Origin: CAG-841 sp963656825
Lineage (GTDB): Bacteria > Bacillota > Clostridia > Oscillospirales > CAG-272
NCBI GenBank assembly: GCA_963656825.1
Contig: CAVKJG010000036.1
Location: 1-19,599, forward strand
DNA length: 19,599 bases
Direction: 5' to 3'
Part shown: positions 7,035 to 14,656 of the stretch, piece by piece
Numbering within the stretch: the stretch's first letter is position 1
Layout: every line of letters starts with the position of its first letter
The notes under the pieces: model-generated
Database searches by the model: none
Told to the model about the DNA's origin: nothing
Seen by the model: the letters and a program-made list of their open reading frames with translations, nothing else
Made by a program: the position numbers and the translations under genes

Positions 7035-7635
7035 TTTTAGCCCTGTCAACAAAGGAAAGAAAGCTCCTTCTGTGCTCCGGACACGGTCCGAGTCTTATCA
7101 CAGCCTCCATATGCGCCTTTGTGGGATAGCCCTTATGTACCGCAAAGCTGTATTCGGGATATTCCCTGTCAAGCTCAATGCACTGACGGTCACGCGTGAC
7201 CTTTGCGATTATCGAAGCCGCCGCTATCGAAAAGCTTTTTGAATCTCCTTTTACAATCGTTTCAACCGGAATGTCGAAGCCTTTTGCACGATTTCCGTCG
7301 ATGAGCGCATAGTCCGCCTTCTGCGAAAGTCCGCCTATCGCGCGCTTCATTGCAAGCATGGTCGCGCCGAGAATGTTATATTCGTCTATTTCGGCAGGAG
7401 TTGCCCACGCCACCGACCATACCGTTTTTTCTGTTATTATATCGTAAAGCGCCTCGCGCTTCTTTTCGGAAAGCTTTTTGGAATCGTCAAGTCCGTCTAT
7501 TATAAGTCCCTGCGGCATTATCACGGCTCCCGCAACGACATTCCCCGCAAGCGGACCTCTCCCCGCCTCGTCCACGCCGCATATGTTTACAAAGCCTTTT
7601 GCTCTTGCGGCATTTTCAAATTCATAGCTCGGCAT
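7024..7635 (-). CDS. rnhB: Ribonuclease HII
   Basis: A 203-residue type 2 RNase H that cuts RNA in RNA-DNA hybrids and removes single misincorporated ribonucleotides from DNA. The signature VDEAGRGPLAG (21-31) includes the catalytic Asp22-Glu23 pair; Asp113 (ALIDGN) and the conserved SIIAKVTRD block follow. The C-terminal HKGYPTKAH and EHRRSF are typical. The ATG at 7635 overlaps the stop of rbgA (TAATG), indicating translational coupling. The rbgA-rnhB order is conserved in Bacillus. Confidence 0.97.
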   Translation of the reverse strand: MPSYEFENAARAKGFVNICGVDEAGRGPLAGNVVAGAVIMPQGLIIDGLDDSKKLSEKKREALYDIITEKTVWSVAWATPAEIDEYNILGATMLAMKRAIGGLSQKADYALIDGNRAKGFDIPVETIVKGDSKSFSIAAASIIAKVTRDRQCIELDREYPEYSFAVHKGYPTKAHMEAVIRLGPCPEHRRSFLSFVDRAKNEK

Positions 7636-8510
7636 TATTTTTTACCTCTCGGTCTTTCAAACGATATTCTTCCTATTTTTCCTCCGCGAAGCTCGTCAAG
7701 CAGCATCTTCGCCGTGCGCGAAAAATCAACCTCTCCTCCGCGGACGAGAAAGCCTCTTTTTCTGCCTATCGCCTCAACCGTTTCCCACGGCTGCGTTTCC
7801 TCCGAAACAGCATCCTCGCTTATGCCGTATCTCTGTATCAGAAGCTGCGGATATATTTCCCTGAGCCTTGCGCAAAGCACGGTGGCAAGCTCATCAGTAT
7901 CCATTATATCGTCCTTTATCGCGCCCGTTATCGCAAGATTTTCGCCGACTCTTCTCTCGTCGAACTTCGGCCAGAGCACCCCCGGCGTGTCGAGCAGGTC
8001 TATTCCTATCGACGTCGTTACCCATTGCTTATTCAGCGTGACGCCCGGGCGATCCTCCACCTTTGCCTTTTTGTCCGCGGCAAGACGGTTTATAAGCGAG
8101 CTTTTGCCGACGTTGGGAATTCCCACTATCATCGCGCGGAGGTGGCGTCCGTCCATGCCCTTGTCCTGCCAGCTTTTCAGCTTTTCGGCGCAGAGCCTGC
8201 GCGCCGCGGGAGCGATATCCGCTATTCCCTCGTTTGTTTTGCAGTCATAAAATATAGCGTTTTCTCCGCATTCGGCAAAATATCTTTTCCATTCCGCCGT
8301 AACGTTCGGATCCGCCTGCGAGCTTTTGCTCAGAAGCACAAGCCTCGGCTTTGGCGCGGTAAGCTTTTTTATCTCCGGATTTTCGGAGGAAGCCGGTATT
8401 CTGCTGTCGCGGACCTCTATCGTAAGATCCACCTGCTTTAAGTTTTCGGCTATCATACGGCGTGTTTTCGCCATATGTCCCGGAAACCACTGTATCTGTG
8501 TAGATGGCAT
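7635..8510 (-). CDS. rbgA: RbgA/YlqF ribosome biogenesis GTPase, circularly permuted
   Basis: A 291-residue GTPase for late 50S subunit assembly. The family's opening IQWFPGHMAK is at residues 6-15. As expected for circular permutation, the G4 region comes first (60-67), then G1 (GIPNVGKSS, 130-138), G2 (RPGVT, 154-158) and G3 (DTPG, 174-177), followed by a C-terminal helical RNA-binding part. The G4 motif is odd: NKxD reads S-K-S-S (61-64), so both the Asn and the Asp that select guanine are replaced. The DNA (AGC AAA AGC TCG) is unambiguous. The ATG at 8510 has only a distant AGAGGA (13 bases). It sits 39 bases after lepB and overlaps rnhB by one base. Confidence 0.95.
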   Translation of the reverse strand: MPSTQIQWFPGHMAKTRRMIAENLKQVDLTIEVRDSRIPASSENPEIKKLTAPKPRLVLLSKSSQADPNVTAEWKRYFAECGENAIFYDCKTNEGIADIAPAARRLCAEKLKSWQDKGMDGRHLRAMIVGIPNVGKSSLINRLAADKKAKVEDRPGVTLNKQWVTTSIGIDLLDTPGVLWPKFDERRVGENLAITGAIKDDIMDTDELATVLCARLREIYPQLLIQRYGISEDAVSEETQPWETVEAIGRKRGFLVRGGEVDFSRTAKMLLDELRGGKIGRISFERPRGKK

Positions 8511-8541
8511 TGTTTTTCAGCCGTCCTCTCTTTTCAGGCTT

Positions 8542-8558
8542 GCAGGATTTTATCCTGC
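8542..8558. other. Hairpin across the lepB stop codon
   Basis: A 7-bp inverted repeat (GCAGGAT 8542-8548 and ATCCTGC 8552-8558) with a 3-base loop; the lepB stop codon (8550-8552) spans the loop and the first base of an arm. No T tract follows on either strand, so it is probably not a terminator. It may tune translation or mRNA stability between lepB and rbgA. Confidence 0.35.
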
Positions 8559-9185
8559 CGATTTCACCGTTCCGAACGAGGAAAGCGGAAGCAGGCTGAA
8601 CACCACCTTGCCAAGCACCTCGTTCTCGCGGACAAGTCCGACGTAAATGCTTCTGCTGTCGGACGATTCGTTTCTGTTGTCGCCCATCACAAACAGGTAG
8701 CCGTCGGGTATGGTCATACTTCCCGTTTCGTCAAAATACGAGCTGTAAACCGAATAATATTCTTCCTTATCCATCGAAACGCCCGGAACGATTTTTACAT
8801 AATCCTCGGAAACGACCTTTCCGTCGACGGTCACCTCCCATTTGTCGAAATCTATATAAAGCGTCTGTCCGCCCGTGGCTATGACTCTCTTTACAAGCGG
8901 ACTTTCAAAATATCCGCCGTTCTGCTGAACGACAACAATATCTCCCTGCTTCGGGGTGTAGAACATATCGCTCATTATAAGCACCTGCCCGTCGGAAAGC
9001 GTATCGTTCATCGAATGACCGCGCACGGTCGCGATTCTCATTATAAACGACAGCATTATGACAACTATCGTTACCGCCGCCGCAAAAACCTCTATCCAAT
9101 CGTAGACGCCTTCCCTTCTTTTATTCCTGCGTTCAAGCTCGTTTTCAGGGCTTTCGCCGGTTATCGTTTCTTCGTTATTGTCCAT
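8550..9185 (-). CDS. lepB: Type I signal peptidase
   Basis: A 211-residue membrane enzyme that removes signal peptides from Sec and Tat substrates on the outer face of the membrane. A charged cytosolic N terminus (1-27) is followed by one membrane helix (about 30-53), then the catalytic Ser58 in RGHSM and Lys99 in LVKRVIA, and the conserved GDNRNESSDSR near the C terminus. This is the Gram-positive SipS-like form with a single anchor. The ATG at 9185 is preceded by GGAGGG at 7-8 bases. It is 18 bases after the 447-residue membrane protein gene and lies in the same operon as secA, so the Sec motor and the processing peptidase share a transcript. Confidence 0.96.
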   Translation of the reverse strand: MDNNEETITGESPENELERRNKRREGVYDWIEVFAAAVTIVVIMLSFIMRIATVRGHSMNDTLSDGQVLIMSDMFYTPKQGDIVVVQQNGGYFESPLVKRVIATGGQTLYIDFDKWEVTVDGKVVSEDYVKIVPGVSMDKEEYYSVYSSYFDETGSMTIPDGYLFVMGDNRNESSDSRSIYVGLVRENEVLGKVVFSLLPLSSFGTVKSAG

Positions 9186-9203
9186 AATAATCCCTCCGAA
9201 AAT

Positions 9204-10547
9204 TCATTTTTCCGTTTCGCTTATGATTCCGTCCCTCGCAATCTCCGCGGATATTATCATCGCGGCGCAGAGAACAAGCCTCGCTACCCAACCCATAGAA
9301 TATATAACGTTGATATCGCCCAGCGGCGACAGAATTACCGCCGCGACCGACACAGCGGCATATATGCACTGCAATACAAACGTCACCGTCACGCGCTTTT
9401 TAAGCCGTTTTTTTACGGCGCTGCCCTGTTTTCCTTCAAAGCCGTAATCGCCCTGCCAGCCGACGCATTTTTCTGTCATTTCAAGCTGCGCCTTTCTTAT
9501 GACGGCAAATATCGCCACCGCTGTCGCAAGCGCAGCCGTTTCCGCTATCGCATAAGGAACAAACGCCGAAAAAAAGCCTTCCGCCTCGTACGGATACAGC
9601 CTTTCTCCGAATTTACCTCCGTAGGCAAAGCCGAGCACCGTCGCCGCGACCGAAAGCGCGGTGAATATTCCGCAAAGCCACAGCAGCTTTTTGCGGTATT
9701 CCGCAAAGAAATACCCTCCGAGCAAAACAGCCGTCGCCGCAAGAAGTCCGAAAGCGTATTCGGGTATATACGGAAGCGAGTTTATCGGTATTCCGACAAA
9801 AAATATCAGCGACACCGTGTATACCGTAATAAAACGCTTTGCGTATCTCTTTTTCCAAAGCGAGCCGTCCGGCGTTATTTCCGCATCATATTTTTCAAGA
9901 ACGGCGTTTTCAAATTCTTTATCGGAGCGAAGCTCATAAAAGCATTTCAGCACCGACACAAGCCACACGATGCCCACAACAAGCGAAAGCGCCGTGCAGA
10001 TAACCGTCGCCACGTTTATCACCGATTCAATGCTTTCGCCGCCTCCGCCGGAAACTATATCCTGCTCTTTTTTCTCAAAAAACAGCGGCATCGAAAGCGG
10101 TATCACCGCCATAACCGACCTGAAAGCGAAAAACATCGACGAAAGCGTTGCCGCTCCCGAAAAAGCCTCTTCGCTGCCCCTGTCTACAAGTCTCACGCGC
10201 AGATCGTCTGCGCCGACAAGCAGCTTTTTCATCGCGGGAATGATAAAAATACATTCCAGAAGCCACGCCGCAAACGCAAGCGAAAGCCTTGTGTAATTGT
10301 CCGCGCCAAAAGAAAACACCATCGCAACAAGAGCAAAAAGTCCTGCCCACGCCGCCTTTTCAAAGCCTTTTTTCGCTTCCTCCACAGCGGGAGAAATATC
10401 TGCCATACGGCTTATTCCGTAAAGTATAAGCAATATACCGAAAACATCCGGAAGAATATCGATTATGTTTATACACGGATTGAACAGCATAACCGTCCCC
10501 GCCATAACAAATCCGAGTCTGCCGCGCTTTCTGCCGGAGCCCGTCAT
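9204..10547 (-). CDS. Polytopic membrane protein of unknown function (447 aa)
   Basis: I do not recognise a characterised family. The protein is strongly hydrophobic, with about ten predicted membrane segments and short charged loops; the longest loops lie around 95-115 (AMKKLLVGADDLRVRLVDR) and 210-235. The N terminus carries N-I-I-D-I-L-P-D-V-F-G (27-37) leading into a helix that ends ILYGIS. The same pattern occurs at the start of the next gene upstream, so the two look like divergent paralogues sharing an N-terminal module. The ATG at 10547 overlaps the previous gene's stop by four bases (ATGA) and has AGGAGG upstream. Its place between secA and lepB hints at an envelope or secretion-linked role, but that is only context. 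Confidence 0.8.
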   Translation of the reverse strand: MTGSGRKRGRLGFVMAGTVMLFNPCINIIDILPDVFGILLILYGISRMADISPAVEEAKKGFEKAAWAGLFALVAMVFSFGADNYTRLSLAFAAWLLECIFIIPAMKKLLVGADDLRVRLVDRGSEEAFSGAATLSSMFFAFRSVMAVIPLSMPLFFEKKEQDIVSGGGGESIESVINVATVICTALSLVVGIVWLVSVLKCFYELRSDKEFENAVLEKYDAEITPDGSLWKKRYAKRFITVYTVSLIFFVGIPINSLPYIPEYAFGLLAATAVLLGGYFFAEYRKKLLWLCGIFTALSVAATVLGFAYGGKFGERLYPYEAEGFFSAFVPYAIAETAALATAVAIFAVIRKAQLEMTEKCVGWQGDYGFEGKQGSAVKKRLKKRVTVTFVLQCIYAAVSVAAVILSPLGDINVIYSMGWVARLVLCAAMIISAEIARDGIISETEK

Positions 10548-11200
10548 TTCTTATCCTCCTTGTTTTTGCCCTTTTCGATTATATCGAACGGCGTAGGAAG
10601 CCTGTGCTTTTTGTCGGGCATATCCTCTTCCCCTTCAAGGCATATCCACCGATAACACGACAAAAGCAGAACCAGCATATAGCATACGAAAAGCACCTCG
10701 GCTATATAGCCTGCTCTCATAGTCCAGCTGAGCGCACCACTTATCGTTTCTCCGTCCGCCGCCGACGATATCTTATTTACCGCATAAGACCACGCGAGCC
10801 TTCCGCAAAGAACCATTATGAAGGCGAGCGGAACAGCCGCCGCGCCTCTTACGCGGATCTTCGGCAGCTCCGTTTCCTCGGCTATCTTCGATATCGAAAG
10901 GGCAAGACTTATATCGAACGCCGCAAGAAATACGGCGTATAAAATCCGAAGTGCCGTTCCGACAGACGACGCTTCAAGCACCGAAAGCGTCAAAAGCAGC
11001 TGATATACCCAGCACAAAAGCGAAAATACGATGCCGAACGCCGCAAGCCGCTTTGTAAGATCAAAGCACCGGCAATACCTGCTGGCGCAGGAAAGCCCCT
11101 CAAGCATTATCAGAAATCCTATAAAGTCCGGCGTTATATCAATGTTTCCTATCGTCGGGAACATGAAAAGCCAACCTAAAAACATCCAGCCGAAGCCCAA
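10544..11200 (-). CDS. Polytopic membrane protein of unknown function (218 aa)
   Basis: Not a characterised family that I can name. It has about five or six hydrophobic segments and a charged cytosolic-looking C-terminal tail (about 185-218, ending KGKNKEDKK). Residues 19-36 carry the motif N-I-D-I-T-P-D-F-I-G-F-L-I-M-L-E-G-L, closely matched in the following gene. The start is a TTG at 11200: GGAGG lies 7 bases upstream, directly after the secA stop, whereas the next in-frame ATG (residue 6) has no such site. It is 15 bases downstream of secA and overlaps the next gene by 4 bases, so both membrane proteins are likely co-expressed with SecA. Confidence 0.8.
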   Translation of the reverse strand: MGFGWMFLGWLFMFPTIGNIDITPDFIGFLIMLEGLSCASRYCRCFDLTKRLAAFGIVFSLLCWVYQLLLTLSVLEASSVGTALRILYAVFLAAFDISLALSISKIAEETELPKIRVRGAAAVPLAFIMVLCGRLAWSYAVNKISSAADGETISGALSWTMRAGYIAEVLFVCYMLVLLLSCYRWICLEGEEDMPDKKHRLPTPFDIIEKGKNKEDKK

Positions 11201-11215
11201 TTTTTATCCTCCGTA

Positions 11216-13945
11216 TCAGTTATCCGCGCCTGCGTTTCTTCCGCAGCACTGCTTGTATTTCTTTCCGCTGCCGCACGGACAGGGATCGTTTCTTCCTGTT
11301 TTTTCAAAGCTCTTTTTTACAACGGGCTGACGTTTTTCCGCCCTGCCGCCGAGATTTTTCAGCTCCGCCTGCTTCTGAGCGGCGGCGGCTTTTGCCTTCG
11401 CCTCCTGAACGGGCGAAGCGAAAAGCAGAAATCTTACCGTTTCCTCGCGGATTTTTTCTATCATTTCATCGAACATTTCACTGCCGGCTATGCGGTATTC
11501 CGTTATCGGATTGCGCTGTGCCAGCGACGAAAGTCCGACTCCGTCACGGAGATCGTCCATAGCGTCAAGATGTTCTCTCCACGCTCTGTCAACCGCGGTA
11601 AGAAGCGCAAAGCGCATAAGATCGCCAATCTTATCGCCGAATATCGCTTTCTGCGCCTCGTATATGCGGTTTATGCGGTCGCAAAGACGGGCTTCAAGCT
11701 CCTCGCGGCTTATATCGCCGTTTTCATACGAAAGCTCTTCCTTTGAAAGCAGCCAGAAAAGGCGTTCCTTTACTGCACCCATATCGAGCGCGCCGTCCGC
11801 CGTGCAGATGTCAAGCGCGGAAGGAACAACGCTTTTCAGCATATCGTTTATCGTTCCGCTTATATCCTCTCCGTCAAGAACCTCTCTGCGCTGCTTGTAG
11901 ATTACCGTTCTCTGCTGATTCATAACGTCGTCGTATTCGAGCACCGTTTTTCTTCTGTTGAAGTTTTCGCCCTCAAGACGCTTCTGCGACGATTCTATCG
12001 TGTTTGAAATTATCTTTGCTTCTATCGGCTCGTCCTCCGGAAGTCCGAGCCTTTCCACAACGCCGACGACCCTGTCCGAACCGAAAAGGCGCATAAGATC
12101 GTCTTCGAGCGAAAGGAAAAATCTGCTCTCGCCGGGATCGCCCTGACGTCCCGAACGGCCGCGCAGCTGATTGTCTATACGGCGGCTTTCGTGTCTTTCC
12201 GTACCGAGAATAAAGAGTCCGCCCGCTTCTCTTACTCTGTCAGCCTCCGGCGCTATCTCGCCCCTGAACCTGTCAAGCGAGCTTCTGTAAAGCTCTCTCG
12301 CCTCACGGACATTATCGTCTATGTTTTCGCTCATTCCGGTGGCAAGCGATATCTGTTCTTCGTCGTAGCCGGCTTTTTTCAGCTCGTTTTTCGCAAGGAA
12401 TTCCGCATTGCCGCCGAGCATTATATCCGTACCGCGTCCCGCCATGTTCGTCGATATCGTCACCGCGCCGAATTTGCCCGCCTGAGCGACTATCTCCGCC
12501 TCGCGCTGATGCTGCTTTGCATTCAGCACGTTATGCTGTATGCCTTCCTTTTTGAGAAGCGCAGAAAGATATTCGGATTTTTCCACCGAAACCGTGCCGA
12601 CAAGCACCGGCTGACCCTTTTCGTGACACTCTCTTATCTGGTTTATTATCGCGCGGTATTTTCCGGCTGTATTTTTATACACAACGTCGTTGCGGTCTGT
12701 TCTTATCATTGGCTTGTTCGTGGGAACCTCGACAACGTCAAGCCCGTAGATCTCACGGAATTCGTTTTCCTCCGTAAGCGCAGTTCCCGTCATACCCGAA
12801 AGCTTTGAATAAAGACGGAAAAGATTCTGATACGTTATCGTCGCAAGCGTCTGGTTTTCGTTCTGAATATCGACGCGCTCTTTGGCTTCTATCGCCTGAT
12901 GCAAGCCGTTTGAAAAACGTTTGCCCGGCATTATTCTTCCCGTAAACGAATCGACTATAAGCACCTTGCCCTCGGCAACGACATAATCCACGTCGCGCTT
13001 CATAACGCCGTGAGCGTGAAGCGCCTCGTTTATATAGTGATAAAGCGAATTGTTTTCGGGGTCGGAAAGGTTTTCGATACCGAAGAAAGCCTCCGCCTTT
13101 GCGACGCCTCTCGACGTAAGCGTGGCTCTTTTCCCCTTTTCGTCAACGATGTAATCCTCCGTCACGTCCTCGTTGTCGCTCTTGGTGTCCATTTCCTTTA
13201 CCACCTTTGCGCGCAGACGGCGGACAAAGGCGTCCGCTTTTTTATACATATCGTCGGATTTTTCGCCCGGCCCCGATATGATAAGCGGCGTTCTCGCCTC
13301 GTCTATCAGTATCGAGTCCACCTCGTCCACTATGGCGAAATGAAGCTCGCGCTGAACAAGTCCGTCATGGGTTTTCGCCATATTGTCACGAAGATAGTCA
13401 AAGCCTATTTCCGTGTTTGTTCCGTAGGTTATATCCGCGGCGTAGGCTTTCTTTTTTTCCTCCGGACTCTGCGCCTGAAGAACAAGCCCCGTCGTCAGCC
13501 CGAGAAATCCGTATACCTTGCCCATTTCCTCGCTGTCGCGGCGGGCAAGATATTCGTTTACCGTGACTATGTGAACGCCCTTGCCCGTGAGCGCGTTCAG
13601 ATACGCCGGCATAGTTGCGACAAGCGTTTTTCCTTCGCCTGTTTTCATCTCGGCTATTCTGCCCTGATGCAGAATTATTCCGCCGAGCAGCTGAACTCTG
13701 TACGGCTTTTTGCCTATGGCGCGCGCGGCGGCTTCTCTTACCGCGGCGAACGCTTCCGGCAGGATATCGTCAAGGGTTTCCCCAGCGGAAAGTCTTTGCC
13801 TGAAGGTATCCGTCATCGCGCGAAGCTCGCCGTCGCTCATATTTTCATACTTTCCGGAAAGCGAGTCCGCTTTATCGACAAGCGGCATTAGCTTTTTTAT
13901 CTGGCGTTCGCTGTACGTTCCGAAAATTTTACTGACAATCGACAT
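11216..13945 (-). CDS. secA: SecA, preprotein translocase ATPase
   Basis: A 909-residue motor that drives unfolded preproteins through SecYEG. Walker A is MKTGEGKT (100-107); the DEAD-like Walker B is VDEVDS, followed by IDEARTPLIISG; helicase motifs GRGTDIMLGG and GRSGRQGDPGESRFF are present further on. The C terminus ends in the zinc-binding, SecB/ribosome-contact motif CPCGSGKKYKQCC. The length is normal for Firmicutes SecA1. I start it at the ATG at 13945 (MSIVSKIFG), which has AGAGGAG 8 bases upstream; an upstream in-frame start at 13987 would add 14 unlikely residues. It heads a minus-strand operon of eight genes and is transcribed divergently from the holin unit. Confidence 0.98.
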   Translation of the reverse strand: MSIVSKIFGTYSERQIKKLMPLVDKADSLSGKYENMSDGELRAMTDTFRQRLSAGETLDDILPEAFAAVREAAARAIGKKPYRVQLLGGIILHQGRIAEMKTGEGKTLVATMPAYLNALTGKGVHIVTVNEYLARRDSEEMGKVYGFLGLTTGLVLQAQSPEEKKKAYAADITYGTNTEIGFDYLRDNMAKTHDGLVQRELHFAIVDEVDSILIDEARTPLIISGPGEKSDDMYKKADAFVRRLRAKVVKEMDTKSDNEDVTEDYIVDEKGKRATLTSRGVAKAEAFFGIENLSDPENNSLYHYINEALHAHGVMKRDVDYVVAEGKVLIVDSFTGRIMPGKRFSNGLHQAIEAKERVDIQNENQTLATITYQNLFRLYSKLSGMTGTALTEENEFREIYGLDVVEVPTNKPMIRTDRNDVVYKNTAGKYRAIINQIRECHEKGQPVLVGTVSVEKSEYLSALLKKEGIQHNVLNAKQHQREAEIVAQAGKFGAVTISTNMAGRGTDIMLGGNAEFLAKNELKKAGYDEEQISLATGMSENIDDNVREARELYRSSLDRFRGEIAPEADRVREAGGLFILGTERHESRRIDNQLRGRSGRQGDPGESRFFLSLEDDLMRLFGSDRVVGVVERLGLPEDEPIEAKIISNTIESSQKRLEGENFNRRKTVLEYDDVMNQQRTVIYKQRREVLDGEDISGTINDMLKSVVPSALDICTADGALDMGAVKERLFWLLSKEELSYENGDISREELEARLCDRINRIYEAQKAIFGDKIGDLMRFALLTAVDRAWREHLDAMDDLRDGVGLSSLAQRNPITEYRIAGSEMFDEMIEKIREETVRFLLFASPVQEAKAKAAAAQKQAELKNLGGRAEKRQPVVKKSFEKTGRNDPCPCGSGKKYKQCCGRNAGADN

Positions 13946-13990
13946 TATAAATACTCCTCTCAGAGATGTTTTTGATTTCAAAGCCACTTC

Positions 13991-14038
13991 GGCAATCTAA
14001 TACAGATTATATTATACTATATATTTTTCCTGATTGCC
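13991..14038. repeat. Inverted repeat spanning the secA promoter
   Basis: GGCAATC (13991-13997) and GATTGCC (14032-14038) are perfect 7-bp inverted arms 34 bases apart, flanking the AT-rich -10 region. They could be two half-sites or a hairpin, or may be coincidental. Confidence 0.4.
14006..14016 (-). promoter_or_regulatory. Probable -10 region of the secA operon promoter
   Basis: On the minus strand, overlapping TATAAT hexamers (14011-14016 and 14006-14011) lie about 60 bases before the secA ATG. No good -35 was found; the best at 17 bases is TGGCAA. The transcript would begin near 14000. Confidence 0.5.
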
Positions 14039-14129
14039 ATAATAAATTGTTAAAAAACTCAAAACTTTGCCTTTCCGGCGGCATTTTTTTGTTCCGTCGC
14101 CAAGTCGTCTCACGTTTTTTCAAAAAATA

Positions 14130-14143
14130 CGAACTTTTGTTCG
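14130..14143. promoter_or_regulatory. LexA (SOS box)-like palindrome upstream of the holin unit
   Basis: The sequence CGAAC-TTTT-GTTCG is a perfect palindrome in its arms and extends one base further on each side (A 14129, T 14144). It matches the Gram-positive LexA/DinR core GAAC-N4-GTTC. It does not match all outer and central positions of the B. subtilis consensus (CGAACRNRYGTTYC). It ends 8 bases before the -35 box at 14152. An alternative reading is a weak hairpin with a following T run, but no plus-strand gene lies upstream that would need terminating. Confidence 0.55.
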
Positions 14144-14151
14144 TTTTTCTA

Positions 14152-14180
14152 TTTACAAAGCGCCGAAAATGTGGTATAAT
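14152..14180 (+). promoter_or_regulatory. Strong extended -10 promoter of the holin unit
   Basis: TTTACA (14152-14157), a 17-base spacer and TATAAT (14175-14180) with TG at the extended -10 position (TGG before the hexamer). The predicted start is near 14187. Confidence 0.85.
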
Positions 14181-14186
14181 AAGGAC

Positions 14187-14338
14187 GCAGCAAAAAACGC
14201 TGCTTTGCGCGTAACATCCCTTACCGAAAAAAAGATTTTCACGCGCAACGGGGAATACAGAGCGAAAGCGGGTGATCCCCTCTGGGAGATTGCATCTCCG
14301 AAAATTCACATAATATTTCTTCCTCGCAGGGAGAACGC
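14187..14338 (+). other. Long structured 5' leader of the holin unit
   Basis: About 150 untranslated bases with several inverted repeats: GCAGC/GCTGC near the start, GCGCGT/ACGCGC around 14210-14245, GGGGA/TCCCC around 14250-14280, GGAGAT/ATCTCC with a 3-base loop at 14285-14299, and TTCTTCC/GGGAGAA (14317-14323 with 14329-14335, one wobble). The last pair buries the Shine-Dalgarno of the first gene. I could not match it to a riboswitch class I know. It may be a translational brake. Confidence 0.45.
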
Positions 14339-14608
14339 ATTGTCAAGATAGAAGAGCGCGAAAAGATCAACTCGCACAGAATAGACAAGCTCGAAGCTCT
14401 TGCGAATGCGATAAACAGTCAGAATGAAAATATAGCGCGTCTTGTCGTTCAGCTTGAGGAAGCAAACCGAAGGCTTGAAAATCAGGACGAAAGACTTTGC
14501 GATATAGAAAGGCAACCGCTGCGACGCTTTTCGTCGCTTCTGAAAGCCGTTGTGTCCGCCGTTGCGGGCGCGGTCGCCGGAGCGCTGATAAGTCTGCTTT
14601 TACAATAA
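14339..14608 (+). CDS. XhlA-like small coiled-coil/TM protein with apparent ATT start
   Basis: An 89-residue protein with an N-terminal charged helix likely to form a coiled coil (about 5-58, rich in Glu, Arg, Asn and Leu), a short basic stretch (RRF, 62-64) and one C-terminal membrane helix (about 67-88) that is Ala/Gly-rich with a GxxxG motif (G77, G81). This is the architecture of phage hemolysin XhlA, usually encoded beside the holin and thought to assist membrane disruption. The frame is open from 14276 to the TAA at 14606 but has no ATG, GTG or TTG until near its end. The best start is ATT at 14339, with AGGGAG 5 bases upstream. A decayed ATG start is the alternative. It is 48 bases before the holin ATG, in one transcription unit with it. 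Confidence 0.65.
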   Translation: MVKIEEREKINSHRIDKLEALANAINSQNENIARLVVQLEEANRRLENQDERLCDIERQPLRRFSSLLKAVVSAVAGAVAGALISLLLQ

Positions 14609-14656
14609 TCACGGAAAGGAGTGCGCTCCGCCGTGAATATCGGCGGAGTCTTTGCA

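Noticed and set aside
8475..10655. 726-codon plus-strand frame antisense to rbgA, lepB and the 447-aa membrane protein
   Set aside because: Codon-bias shadow. It is extremely rich in Arg, His and Lys, and overlaps three recognisable or well-supported genes.
13979..13993. tRNA-Leu-like 5' string (GCCGAAGTGGC, minus strand) near secA, a possible attachment-site remnant
   Set aside because: Only about 11 bases match. No cloverleaf, no 3' half and no integrase are present, so it is probably coincidence.
14187..14338. Leader as a known small RNA (6S, SRP, tmRNA, c-di-GMP or c-di-AMP riboswitch)
   Set aside because: None of the conserved cores of those families could be found by eye. Reported only as an unclassified structured leader.
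14067..14351. Plus-strand frame through the holin promoter and leader
   Set aside because: Its starts lie upstream of or inside the promoter, so they would not be on the transcript. Composition is atypical and no family motif is seen.
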